Assembly (NCBI GenBank): GCA_903927025.1
Contig: CAIYLG010000015.1
Span: forward strand, 62,001 to 126,000
Source of the DNA: an uncultured Armatimonadota bacterium
GTDB taxonomy: Bacteria; Armatimonadota; Fimbriimonadia; Fimbriimonadales; Fimbriimonadaceae
Length of the DNA stretch: 64,000 nt
Reading direction: 5' to 3'
The translations under genes and the position numbers were made by a program. Below, piece after piece: positions 34,373 through 41,187 of this stretch. The notes below the pieces were generated by a model that made no database searches, was not told the origin of the DNA, and worked only from the letters and a program-made list of their open reading frames with translations. Each line of letters opens with the position of its first letter. Within the stretch, counting starts at the first letter, position 1.

Positions 34373-34990
34373 CTAACGAAGCTGAACGGAGATCTCTTTC
34401 GTGTTCTCAACTCGCCGCCATTTGCCGGTAAGCGCATGCAAAAACTGTCCGCCGTGGCCGGAATGACCGACGATCAGCACCCGCTTGCCCCCAAACCTTG
34501 CCCGGAACTCAGCGAGGGAGGCATCCACTTGAGCGAGACCAGAGTTATAGTCGGGGCTCGATGGCAGTCGATCGTGCCCAGCCTCAACAAAGAAAAGGCC
34601 CGCCATATCCTTCGGAATTGAGACCGCACTTCCCCACTTAAATGCAGTTGGGTGAGCGTCCTTAGGTCGCTTACCCGTGCAGCACTCGTACGCCAGCGGC
34701 CAAACCAAGGCTTTGCTGTGCGATGCCCGCAAGTAGGGAGCAATTGTCTTGAGCGCCCTGGGTGAGGGAGAAACGAGAATCGCTTCAAAGCGCGGCTGCG
34801 ATAAAAGCTCTCGGGTGATGGCAGATACTCCTGCCGCGCCCTTGCCCGAAAACTCGTTCAACGTCTTGCCATTGTAGTGCCCGGTAGCATTCGCCACCGT
34901 CTCTCCATGGCGAACAAACGTGAGGTCCGTCGGACGAAAGGTCGCCAACACAAATCCGAGCGCAGCAAGCATCCCCAAGAAGTTACCCAT
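34373..34990 (-). CDS. histidine phosphatase family protein
   Basis: The 205-residue protein starts at the ATG at 34990 (MGNFLGMLAALGFVLATF), giving a signal or anchor helix; upstream GGGGA supports it. A frame open to 35086 adds an unlike stretch. The phosphohistidine motif FVRHGETVANATGHYNG and the second catalytic His in VLIVGHSGHGG mark the phosphoglycerate-mutase-like superfamily. It lies just upstream of the DUF5060 glycosidase on the same strand, with 26 bases between them. The substrate is unknown. Confidence 0.88.
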   Translation of the reverse strand: MGNFLGMLAALGFVLATFRPTDLTFVRHGETVANATGHYNGKTLNEFSGKGAAGVSAITRELLSQPRFEAILVSPSPRALKTIAPYLRASHSKALVWPLAYECCTGKRPKDAHPTAFKWGSAVSIPKDMAGLFFVEAGHDRLPSSPDYNSGLAQVDASLAEFRARFGGKRVLIVGHSGHGGQFLHALTGKWRRVENTKEISVQLR

Positions 34991-35157
34991 CCGGTCCCCG
35001 TTGAGGCACGTCCAACCCATCACCCCGACGGCGTTGTTTCTCCGAGAATCCGGTACTTGCAACCCGCATGGATTGTGCGCCACCAACCCGAACCCTCTAC
35101 ACCTGTCCAGAGGAACATCCGCGTTGCGGTACGGGTCCGGAGGCGCGCCGTCCTACT

Positions 35158-35185
35158 CAGGGAAGCCCTCGATTCACGAGCGCAT
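35158..35185 (-). repeat. interspersed hairpin repeat, copy B
   Basis: Read on the minus strand the core is ATGCGCTCGTGAATCGAG followed by GGCTTCCCTG. It matches 26 of 28 positions in copy A at 56615-56642. CTCG...CGAG forms a small hairpin. It lies in the divergent region upstream of padR; similarity appears to extend into the GC-rich flank toward 35132. Confidence 0.55.
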
Positions 35186-35256
35186 CTTCGCTTCGCAGAA
35201 TCGGCCCCCTTGCGGCATCACCCGTAACCGGTCACTACCGGAAATTAACTGACCGC

Positions 35257-35301
35257 TTGACAGATACCTCCCGATAGGCATATATTCCCATCGGGAGGTA
35301 T
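35257..35301 (+). promoter_or_regulatory. padR promoter with perfect 12+12 inverted repeat operator
   Basis: TTGACA at 35257-35262 and TATATT at 35281-35286 (18-base spacer) form a strong sigma-70 promoter. ATACCTCCCGAT (35264-35275) and ATCGGGAGGTAT (35290-35301) are perfect inverted repeats 14 bases apart: the left arm lies in the spacer and the right arm covers the start of transcription. The right arm also contains the ribosome binding site GGGAGG. A dimeric PadR bound here would block its own promoter. Confidence 0.8.
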
Positions 35302-35303
35302 GA

Positions 35304-35633
35304 ATGCTCTACAAAGGTGAACTGGATGGTGTGGTGCTGGGGGTGCTTCAGGCGGGCCCGGCCCACGGATACGAGATCGTCAAGCGCGTCAAGCTCATCA
35401 GCGAGGGCGTCCTGCAGGTTGGTGAAGCCAAGCTGTATCCGTGCCTACACAAGCTGGAAGCGGCCGGATGTATTTCGGCAGAGTGGATCCCGCAGGAAGG
35501 CAAGCCGGACCGAAAGGTCTACACCCTCACCGAGAAGGGGACGGGGATATTGGAGCAGAAGCGGAAGAGTTGGCAGAAGTTCACGCAGGGCATCGGCTCC
35601 GTCCTGAATGCGGAGGAGATGCCAAATGGATGA
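35304..35633 (+). CDS. PadR family transcriptional regulator
   Basis: This 109-residue winged-helix protein has the PadR signature GVLQAGPAHGYEIVKRVK, the recognition helix region VGEAKLYPCLHKLEAAGCISAEW and the wing KPDRKVYTLTEKGTGIL. The C-terminal helix (EQKRKSWQKFTQGIGSVL) dimerises. The start ATG follows GGGAGG by five bases. It overlaps the next gene by eight bases, the classic PadR plus HAAS-domain membrane protein pairing. Autoregulation is likely through the inverted repeat in its promoter. Confidence 0.95.
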   Translation: MLYKGELDGVVLGVLQAGPAHGYEIVKRVKLISEGVLQVGEAKLYPCLHKLEAAGCISAEWIPQEGKPDRKVYTLTEKGTGILEQKRKSWQKFTQGIGSVLNAEEMPNG

Positions 35634-36705
35634 TCGCTTTTCGCTCTACCTCTCCGAACTGCGGCGCGCGCTCACTGCCGAATGCGGCAGCGTTAAGTCG
35701 GAAGACCTTCTCAAAGAGGCTGAATCCCACTTGAGCGAGACAGTCGAAGAGCTCATCGCCCAGGGTATGAGTCGCACTGAGGCCCGGGAAACCGCAGCCG
35801 CACACTTTGGAGAGGTTCGCAAAGTAGCCGCCTGGTACGCGGCGGAGCACGGAAAGCCTTCTATCTGGCGGGCCTGCAGGTGGCCATTGGCGATGACGAT
35901 CCTCACCGTCACCTGGTGGAACGTTCAAAACGAAGTCATTCCCTACGACTTCTTCTATCACATCGGGCACACCCTCATCATCGATGCATTGATCATCGCC
36001 ACCGGGTACGCGTGCTTTCGGTCCCGGCGCATCACCTTGGGGGTTACTGCCCTTGCCTGCGTCGGCCTATATGCGCTAATTTTCACTAACGCCTGCCTCA
36101 ATTGGGTACCCGTGAAGGTGCCTCTGAGAGGCGAATGGGTGGAGTACGGCATTCCTAAACACGAAATCCAATCCACCATGCAGAGGTCTCGCGAAATTAT
36201 CGCGAGAGATGAGTCTGCCCGCAAAGTTCTTGAAGCCGGTCAAAGGGCATTTGCCAGCAAAGAGGAGCCAGCCGGCGGTGTCGGACAGTTCCATGACTCC
36301 AGGGGCTACCTCAGTCAGCTCTATTTCGAGATGCAGGACCCAAGAGTCCATGAGGAGTTCGAGGGAGGATTCGAAACCAACGGAATCTTTGCAAGCTATG
36401 GAGAAGCGCGAAACTTCTGGGTGAGCCAGCCATCACAATACTGCTACGCGACCCGGAATAGCGAGATCTACTACCTCGCCAGCAAGTACGACGAAATCTA
36501 TCAGCAGAAGGCGCTCCTCGCCCAGTTGCCCACCGCTGACCGCGCCTCCCTTCGCAAGAAGATGGCGGTGTTTAGCAGTGAGTCCGCGTTCGAGCCGACG
36601 TTTATGTTCTGCATCGCCGCCATCGCCGATCTAAGTGGCGCCTTCGTAAGGTTGATCATTGGCCTGGTTCGAAGACGGCGCAGAAACGGCCCCATAGTTG
36701 CCTGA
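35626..36705 (+). CDS. HAAS-domain membrane protein paired with PadR
   Basis: The 359-residue protein starts at the ATG at 35626, which overlaps the padR end. Residues 1-75 form the helical HAAS/permease-prefix-like domain (LYLSELRRALTAECGSV, then GMSRTEARETAAAHFGEVRKV). Two to three membrane helices follow (residues about 85-165), then a large extracytoplasmic part of about 150 residues. A last helix ends in basic RRRRRNG. HAAS proteins are regularly encoded next to PadR regulators and are thought to transmit membrane signals. The outer domain is unknown to me. Confidence 0.85.
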   Translation: MDDRFSLYLSELRRALTAECGSVKSEDLLKEAESHLSETVEELIAQGMSRTEARETAAAHFGEVRKVAAWYAAEHGKPSIWRACRWPLAMTILTVTWWNVQNEVIPYDFFYHIGHTLIIDALIIATGYACFRSRRITLGVTALACVGLYALIFTNACLNWVPVKVPLRGEWVEYGIPKHEIQSTMQRSREIIARDESARKVLEAGQRAFASKEEPAGGVGQFHDSRGYLSQLYFEMQDPRVHEEFEGGFETNGIFASYGEARNFWVSQPSQYCYATRNSEIYYLASKYDEIYQQKALLAQLPTADRASLRKKMAVFSSESAFEPTFMFCIAAIADLSGAFVRLIIGLVRRRRRNGPIVA

Positions 36706-36743
36706 ACAGCCCGAAGGGACTGTATGATCCCGCGAACGGTTGG

Positions 36744-37163
36744 CTAACCTTCTATCAGCAGATTCCCAATCAGGTCGTCGTGACCGAAATAGAAGTGCTG
36801 GGAGAAATTCCCGGGTCGGAGCCATATGAGCGCTGGCGGAACGCCGCGGAGGACGAAGGCAGCGATGGCCTGGCCTTCCTCCGTTGCAACGGGTTCACCA
36901 TCTCGATGGGTAATGATCAGGTGGAGGAGGTCTTCCTCACCCTCAAATTGATACCGGAACGGGCCTACCGAACCCGAAAACTGATTGGCCTCCAGGCCGA
37001 TGGAGAGCAGGGCAAATTGGTCGCTTGGCCGAGACAGCGTCGGGTCGAACGGAGGAAGCTTGATCGTGCGATTCTGATTGACGAAGTCTAGGATCAGCCG
37101 CATGATCTGATCGCGTCGGGCTTGTTCCTCAAGGGATGGAGCGGTAAGTGCCAGATTGCTCAT
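36744..37163 (-). CDS. hypothetical protein
   Basis: This 139-residue soluble protein has no signal peptide or membrane helix. It has a helical start (LEEQARRDQIMRLILDFVNQN) and beta-rich remainder (FRYQFEGEEDLLHLIITH, then QAIAAFVLRGVPPALIWLR). The pattern suggests a small alpha/beta domain, but I do not recognise a family. It is convergent with the HAAS gene and lies downstream of tRNA-Ser on the same strand. Confidence 0.65.
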   Translation of the reverse strand: MSNLALTAPSLEEQARRDQIMRLILDFVNQNRTIKLPPFDPTLSRPSDQFALLSIGLEANQFSGSVGPFRYQFEGEEDLLHLIITHRDGEPVATEEGQAIAAFVLRGVPPALIWLRPGNFSQHFYFGHDDLIGNLLIEG

Positions 37164-37214
37164 GGAATGACCTGTCTTCCATAAGGTTACCGGAGGACAG
37201 TCAGCACCTCAGCC

Positions 37215-37252
37215 AACAAAAAATCGCGTCCTGCCGAAGCAAGACACGATTT
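37215..37252 (-). terminator. Rho-independent terminator downstream of tRNA-Ser
   Basis: On the minus strand AAATCGTGTC (37252-37243) pairs with GACGCGATTT (37230-37221) through a 12-base loop with one G-U pair. The right arm runs into TTTTTT and GTTGG. It lies 55 bases past the tRNA-Ser 3' end, as expected for a tRNA transcript. Confidence 0.75.
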
Positions 37253-37306
37253 CAACTTATCAGACTGCTTCTCGGCCGCCTGGAAAACGGCCACAAATCT
37301 GAAACC

Positions 37307-37399
37307 TGGCGGAGCGGGTGGGATTCGAACCCACGATCCGGTTCAACACCGGATACGCGATTTCCAGTCGCGCTCCTTCGACCACTCGGACACCACTCC
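37307..37399 (-). tRNA. tRNA-Ser (anticodon GGA), CCA encoded
   Basis: On the minus strand the acceptor GGAGTGG pairs with CCGCTCC (one G-U), and the anticodon arm CGCGA-CTGGAAA-TCGCG carries GGA. A long variable arm (TATCCGGTGTTGAACCGGAT) identifies a class II tRNA, and the T arm has GGTTCGAATCC. Discriminator G and an encoded CCA follow. Confidence 0.96.
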
Positions 37400-37428
37400 G
37401 CGACGCAACTATTATGGCCGAATGGCGA

Positions 37429-38304
37429 TCAAGTTGGGATGACTTGAGCCCCAAGCTCGACGAGAGTTCTAAAATTCGGGCTCCGATCCGATACAGAAAC
37501 CGGCCTTCCCGCCTTGATCGCCAGCTTTGCCACCTTCTCCATGTTTCCACCTGGTGCGACCTGAACGAAGGAAAGTCGCCGAGAAAGGCATGCCACGAGG
37601 CGATCTCGGACCTGGTTGTTGATCCCCACAAACCCTGCGTCAGGACGGAAGGGACTGACCACCAAATCCGTTTTCGGATCAAATCGTTCGCGCCAAAGCT
37701 GTGCCTCATTCATCGCATCGCGAATCAGATCCGGACCAAGCGCCTCAAACAGTCCGCGATCCAGGCAAATAATCCTTGGCGAGCCCCACCTGAGGGGGAC
37801 GATGGCAGACCGCCGATACTCAGGTCGGTCGTGCCCGCTCACCAAAACTTCGGACCGCAAGACACCTTCTTCCGTCAGCCGCTCAATCAAATCCAAATCC
37901 GCCGGGCGAGAGTTCCGGGAGCTCAGCACACAGAAGGTATTGGCTTCCAGAAGGCGGGTGTTGCCGTACAGGAAGAGAATCCCGGGAGGCTCTGTATCCA
38001 TCTGTTCGATGAGGACGGGGTAGTGAGCATCGGCAGAGGAGACGAGGGTCACTCCCAGGGTGCCTAGTCGATCCTCCAGCCGCTTCATGTCCTCAATCTG
38101 CTTTTCAGGGTCCACGCTGAGGTGCTGCGCAGCACGGGCCAAGAGCCGATACTCTTCCCTCATCGCCTCCGGAGACAGCCGGAGAAACTCTTCCGGCGTC
38201 CGATTCATGAGGTCGTTGCGGGCAAGCACGCGCGTGACGCTTCTGCCACCGACTCCCGGCGTCATCGCCAGGAGAAGCGCAAAGGACCGCCTTGTGAGAC
38301 TCAC
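37429..38304 (-). CDS. divergent DprA-like protein
   Basis: This 291-residue protein follows the DprA/Smf layout: a helical start with a helix-hairpin-helix-like MTPGVGGRSVTRVLA, then a Rossmann-like domain from HYPVLIEQMDTEPPGILFLYG. DprA binds single-stranded DNA and loads RecA in transformation. The normal G-S/T-R motif reads LSSRNSRPADL, and the SG-A-G-I-D block is replaced by SGHDRPEYRRS. It is also shorter than usual and lacks the C-terminal winged helix. It may be a degenerate or repurposed family member. Its ATG overlaps the stop of the upstream phosphorylase gene by four bases. Confidence 0.75.
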   Translation of the reverse strand: MSLTRRSFALLLAMTPGVGGRSVTRVLARNDLMNRTPEEFLRLSPEAMREEYRLLARAAQHLSVDPEKQIEDMKRLEDRLGTLGVTLVSSADAHYPVLIEQMDTEPPGILFLYGNTRLLEANTFCVLSSRNSRPADLDLIERLTEEGVLRSEVLVSGHDRPEYRRSAIVPLRWGSPRIICLDRGLFEALGPDLIRDAMNEAQLWRERFDPKTDLVVSPFRPDAGFVGINNQVRDRLVACLSRRLSFVQVAPGGNMEKVAKLAIKAGRPVSVSDRSPNFRTLVELGAQVIPT

Positions 38305-39038
38305 GGGAGGACCGCCAGCTTCTTGGCAGCGGCAAGCAGTATATTCACGGCTCGCTCCCCCGACCGGTTCATTTCGTCAACTACTTCCTCGTGGCTCAGC
38401 GGCTCATCGGAAATACCAGCGGCGAGGTTGGTAACGATAGCCAAACACGCATAGTCCACTTCCGCTTCCCTCATCAGAATCGCCTCTGAGGACGCTGTCA
38501 TTCCAACTAAGTCTGCTTTAAAATTCTTGTATAGATCGATCTCTACTGGCGTTTCGTATCTGGGGCCATTTGCTCCGAGGTAGACACCTTCGGGCAAAAC
38601 CGTGTTTCCCAAATCGGCCGCACTCGCGAGGATCGCTTTGCGACTGCGCGGCCCAAAGGGATCCGTAAAGTCTCGGTGGACCACTTCCCTGTCGAATAGC
38701 GTCAGGTTGCGGTAGGTCAGGTCTAAAAAGTCGGAGCAGGCAACCATCGTTCCTGCTGGCCAATCCCGGCGCAAACTGCCAACCGCAGCCGTTGCAAGGC
38801 ATCCCTTGACGCCGAGTTGCTTCATTCCAAGCGCCATCGCGCGGAAGTTCACGTGATGGGGAGGAACCTTGTGACCAGCTGAGTGGCGACCGATGAGGAA
38901 CACGGAAACACCTTCGTGGAACAGGAGTCGACCCTTGAGAATTCCTGCTGAAGTCGGCACGGCAAGCGGGGTGCCACCGAGTTTCAATAGCCGATCTCCA
39001 ATGCCCGTTCCCCCGATGATTCCGACGTCTACCAGCAT
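38301..39038 (-). CDS. MTAP/PNP-type purine nucleoside phosphorylase
   Basis: This 245-residue protein resembles S-methyl-5'-thioadenosine phosphorylase. VGIIGGTGIGDRL gives the phosphate-binding start, FLIGRHSAGHKVPPHHVNFRA the conserved R-H block, ATAAVGSLRRDWPAGTMV the core, and VGMTASSEAILMREAEVDYACLAIVTNLAAGI the nucleoside site. It phosphorolyses methylthioadenosine or a purine nucleoside for salvage. The exact substrate within the family needs active-site comparison. It is coupled to the DprA-like gene downstream. Confidence 0.93.
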   Translation of the reverse strand: MLVDVGIIGGTGIGDRLLKLGGTPLAVPTSAGILKGRLLFHEGVSVFLIGRHSAGHKVPPHHVNFRAMALGMKQLGVKGCLATAAVGSLRRDWPAGTMVACSDFLDLTYRNLTLFDREVVHRDFTDPFGPRSRKAILASAADLGNTVLPEGVYLGANGPRYETPVEIDLYKNFKADLVGMTASSEAILMREAEVDYACLAIVTNLAAGISDEPLSHEEVVDEMNRSGERAVNILLAAAKKLAVLP

Positions 39039-39134
39039 TTAAGATTCGATTATAGCGGTCAAAGGAAGGTCGGCAAAAGTTGAACGACCCTGTTTGAGAC
39101 AGAGTAGAATAGGAAGGCCATATTCCGAAGCACT

Positions 39135-40058
39135 ATGCTGGACCAACCGTGGCCGGAATTGCACTTGAATAACGCTAACGATACCTATCCAGAAGGCCAG
39201 CACAATGTGCCTTTCTTCCCCTTGCTCGCCTACGTAGTCGTGCAGTTTTCCCTCGCAATCTTCCTGTTCCACTGGGTTGCGCCGGCAACGTTTGCGGCAG
39301 AGCTGAAGCGACCGCTCATGATCCCAATCTGGGCTTTGCTGTTCGGCCTTCCGTTGAGCCTGTTTGAGTACCTCTACCACAGGTATCTGCTTCACAGCGC
39401 GGTATTGCCGTTTCTCCGCCCGATGCATAAGGCACACTCCCACCACCATGGCCTCACTGCTGTCAAAGCGCCAGTGACACCAAAGGAACCAGCTCGACTT
39501 GTACCCGTCGACAATGAATACGCCGTAGAAGCTCATTCGCAGGAAGAGGACATGATGTTCCCCATCTACTCCCTAGCCATCTTCCTTGCCCTGTTCACGG
39601 TGACGCTGGGACTGCCCTTCAAATTTCTCTTCCCCCACCAGCCAGTCATGATCGGGCTCATGATTTCGGTTGCGCTGTACTACAGTGCTTATGAGTTTTG
39701 GCATGCCGTCATGCACTTGCCCTTCGAGCACTTCTGGAAGCCAGCCATGGAGAAGAAGACCGTGGGCAACACTGTGAAGTTCGTCTATAGCTTCCACCTG
39801 ATGCACCACTGGCGCCCGACCTCAAACCTCGCCGTAGTGGGCCTCTGGGGCTACGCACTTTGGGATCACGTCTTCGGCACCCACCACCGTCCAAAGAACA
39901 CGCCGCTCGTGGGCACTCAAGTGAACTACTTCGACGCTGACCTTGCCAAGCCACGCTGGCCGATTACCGCAATCGACCAGAGCCAGCCCAAGCTGTACAC
40001 ATGGTCTAGGAAGATCGAGCAGACGTTCGCAAAAATGTTTTTGGGCAAACCCAAGTAG
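39135..40058 (+). CDS. sterol desaturase / fatty acid hydroxylase family membrane protein
   Basis: This 307-residue protein has four or so membrane helices and the di-iron histidine clusters: HRYLLH (about residue 85), HKAHSHHHG (about 100), HAVMH (about 195), HLMHH (about 223) and HVFGTHH. Such enzymes use oxygen to hydroxylate or desaturate lipid chains. A substrate (fatty acid, carotenoid or sterol-like lipid) cannot be named. The neighbour genes give no lipid context. Confidence 0.92.
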   Translation: MLDQPWPELHLNNANDTYPEGQHNVPFFPLLAYVVVQFSLAIFLFHWVAPATFAAELKRPLMIPIWALLFGLPLSLFEYLYHRYLLHSAVLPFLRPMHKAHSHHHGLTAVKAPVTPKEPARLVPVDNEYAVEAHSQEEDMMFPIYSLAIFLALFTVTLGLPFKFLFPHQPVMIGLMISVALYYSAYEFWHAVMHLPFEHFWKPAMEKKTVGNTVKFVYSFHLMHHWRPTSNLAVVGLWGYALWDHVFGTHHRPKNTPLVGTQVNYFDADLAKPRWPITAIDQSQPKLYTWSRKIEQTFAKMFLGKPK

Positions 40059-40105
40059 CCACCCTTGCACGGCATCCGCCGTTTCGGTCACAATTTAACC
40101 TGGAT

Positions 40106-40181
40106 TGCCGCATAGCTCAGTTGGTAGAGCAGCTGACTGTTAATCAGCTGGTCCTAGGTTCGAGTCCTAGTGCGGCAGCCA
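40106..40181 (+). tRNA. tRNA-Asn (anticodon GUU), CCA encoded
   Basis: The acceptor TGCCGCA pairs with TGCGGCA. The D arm is GCTCAGTTGGTAGAGC, the anticodon arm GCTGA-CTGTTAA-TCAGC carries GTT, and the T arm is CCTAGGTTCGAGTCCTAG-like. Discriminator G and an encoded CCA follow. Confidence 0.97.
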
Positions 40182-40183
40182 TC

Positions 40184-40230
40184 CTTCTAAGGCTCTCAGT
40201 GCACATGCATTGAGAGCCTTAGAAGCTTTT
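40184..40230 (+). terminator. very strong terminator hairpin after tRNA-Asn
   Basis: CTTCTAAGGCTCTCA (40184-40198) pairs perfectly with TGAGAGCCTTAGAAG (40211-40225). Five more pairs close around an ACAT loop, giving a stem of about 20 bp. CTTTT follows the right arm. It begins three bases after the tRNA CCA. Confidence 0.85.
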
Positions 40231-40280
40231 GGGTTGTGCGTTAAGAGCCTATTCCGCGCTAGTTGGCTTACAATGAACCC

Positions 40281-40853
40281 ATGCGCTCTCTCCTCATTGC
40301 TTCTGCCTTGATTGCATTGACTTCTGCCCACGCCGGCTCCGCAGAATGGCCGTCCATCAATACCACCAAAAAGCTCTACGCAAAAACCGACTATCGAAGC
40401 AAGCCTGCGCCGAAGATCGTTACTGAGCAGTGGCTGACGGGAAAGGCGCCAGACACAAAAGGCAAGGTTTTGATCGTGGACTTCTGGGCGACTTGGTGCC
40501 CACCGTGTCGAGCTACTATTCCCGATCTCAACAAACTCGCGACCAAGTTCAAGGATGACGTCGTCGTTATCGGCATCAGCAACGAAAAGCCTGAGGTCGT
40601 TCAGGCGTTCATGCAGAAGACCGAGATGAAGTACAACGTCGGCATCGACACAGAGAACACGAGCTCAAAAGCCATTGGTATCCAGGGCATCCCCCATGTT
40701 CTGGTGATCTCTGCCGACGGGATCGTACGCTGGCAAGGGTTTCCATTGGACGACAGCGACCCGCTTACGGAAGCCGTGGTGTCGAAAATCGTGACTGCGA
40801 GCAAGGCCGCGGCAACTGCCTCAACAACGACGACTCCGAAGGGATCGGGTTAG
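40281..40853 (+). CDS. secreted TlpA/ResA-like thioredoxin-fold protein
   Basis: The 190-residue protein starts at the ATG at 40281, giving a signal peptide (MRSLLIASALIALTSAHAGSAEW). The active site reads WATWCPPCRATIPDL, a CxxC thiol-disulfide centre of the TlpA class. The conserved cis-Pro region is QGIPHVLVISADGIVRW. A Thr/Ala-rich tail follows. Such exported proteins reduce disulfides, for example in cytochrome c maturation, but no cyc genes are near. Confidence 0.94.
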   Translation: MRSLLIASALIALTSAHAGSAEWPSINTTKKLYAKTDYRSKPAPKIVTEQWLTGKAPDTKGKVLIVDFWATWCPPCRATIPDLNKLATKFKDDVVVIGISNEKPEVVQAFMQKTEMKYNVGIDTENTSSKAIGIQGIPHVLVISADGIVRWQGFPLDDSDPLTEAVVSKIVTASKAAATASTTTTPKGSG

Positions 40854-41187
40854 CGCTAATGGGCTGACCTTTCGCTCCCTTTGGCCAACTATGGAGAGGC
40901 CACCTTTTGGCGACAAGGTGAACCTGTTAGGTGGGCTAGAGCAGATGAAGGGTGGCTCTCTCCCGCGATTTTTGGCTGAGGGAGGCTTGGCGAATGAAAG
41001 AGGACCCCGGCTGCGCCGGGAACGCTGATTTCCGCCACCCCCTCCCCACCCTCCAGCCCGCCACGGAAGGCGGGAGAGGGAGCCGACTTACAGCGCCTTG
41101 GCCGAGCCGATCGCGCATGAAATCTTGAATTTCAGCCCTTGATCCATGACAAGGCAGCCGTAACCCAGGTTCCCTGCACGCCAGAAT
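40854..41187. other. 334-bp gap with no gene
   Basis: I find no coding sequence here. It contains a short hairpin CCCGG-CTGCG-CCGGG near 41006-41020 and C-rich and GGGAGAGGGAG tracts near 41040-41090. It separates the end of the thioredoxin gene from the end of the sulfotransferase gene, which are convergent. It may hold terminators or decayed repeat sequence. Confidence 0.6.

Noticed and set aside
33666-34376. Plus-strand open frame of 236 codons opposite the DUF5060 glycosidase
   Set aside because: The minus strand carries the conserved catalytic domain with both Glu motifs. The plus frame has no domain or ribosome binding site.
37318-38067. Plus-strand open frame (249 codons) across tRNA-Ser and the DprA-like gene
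   Set aside because: It runs through the tRNA gene and opposes a recognisable protein, so it is not a gene.
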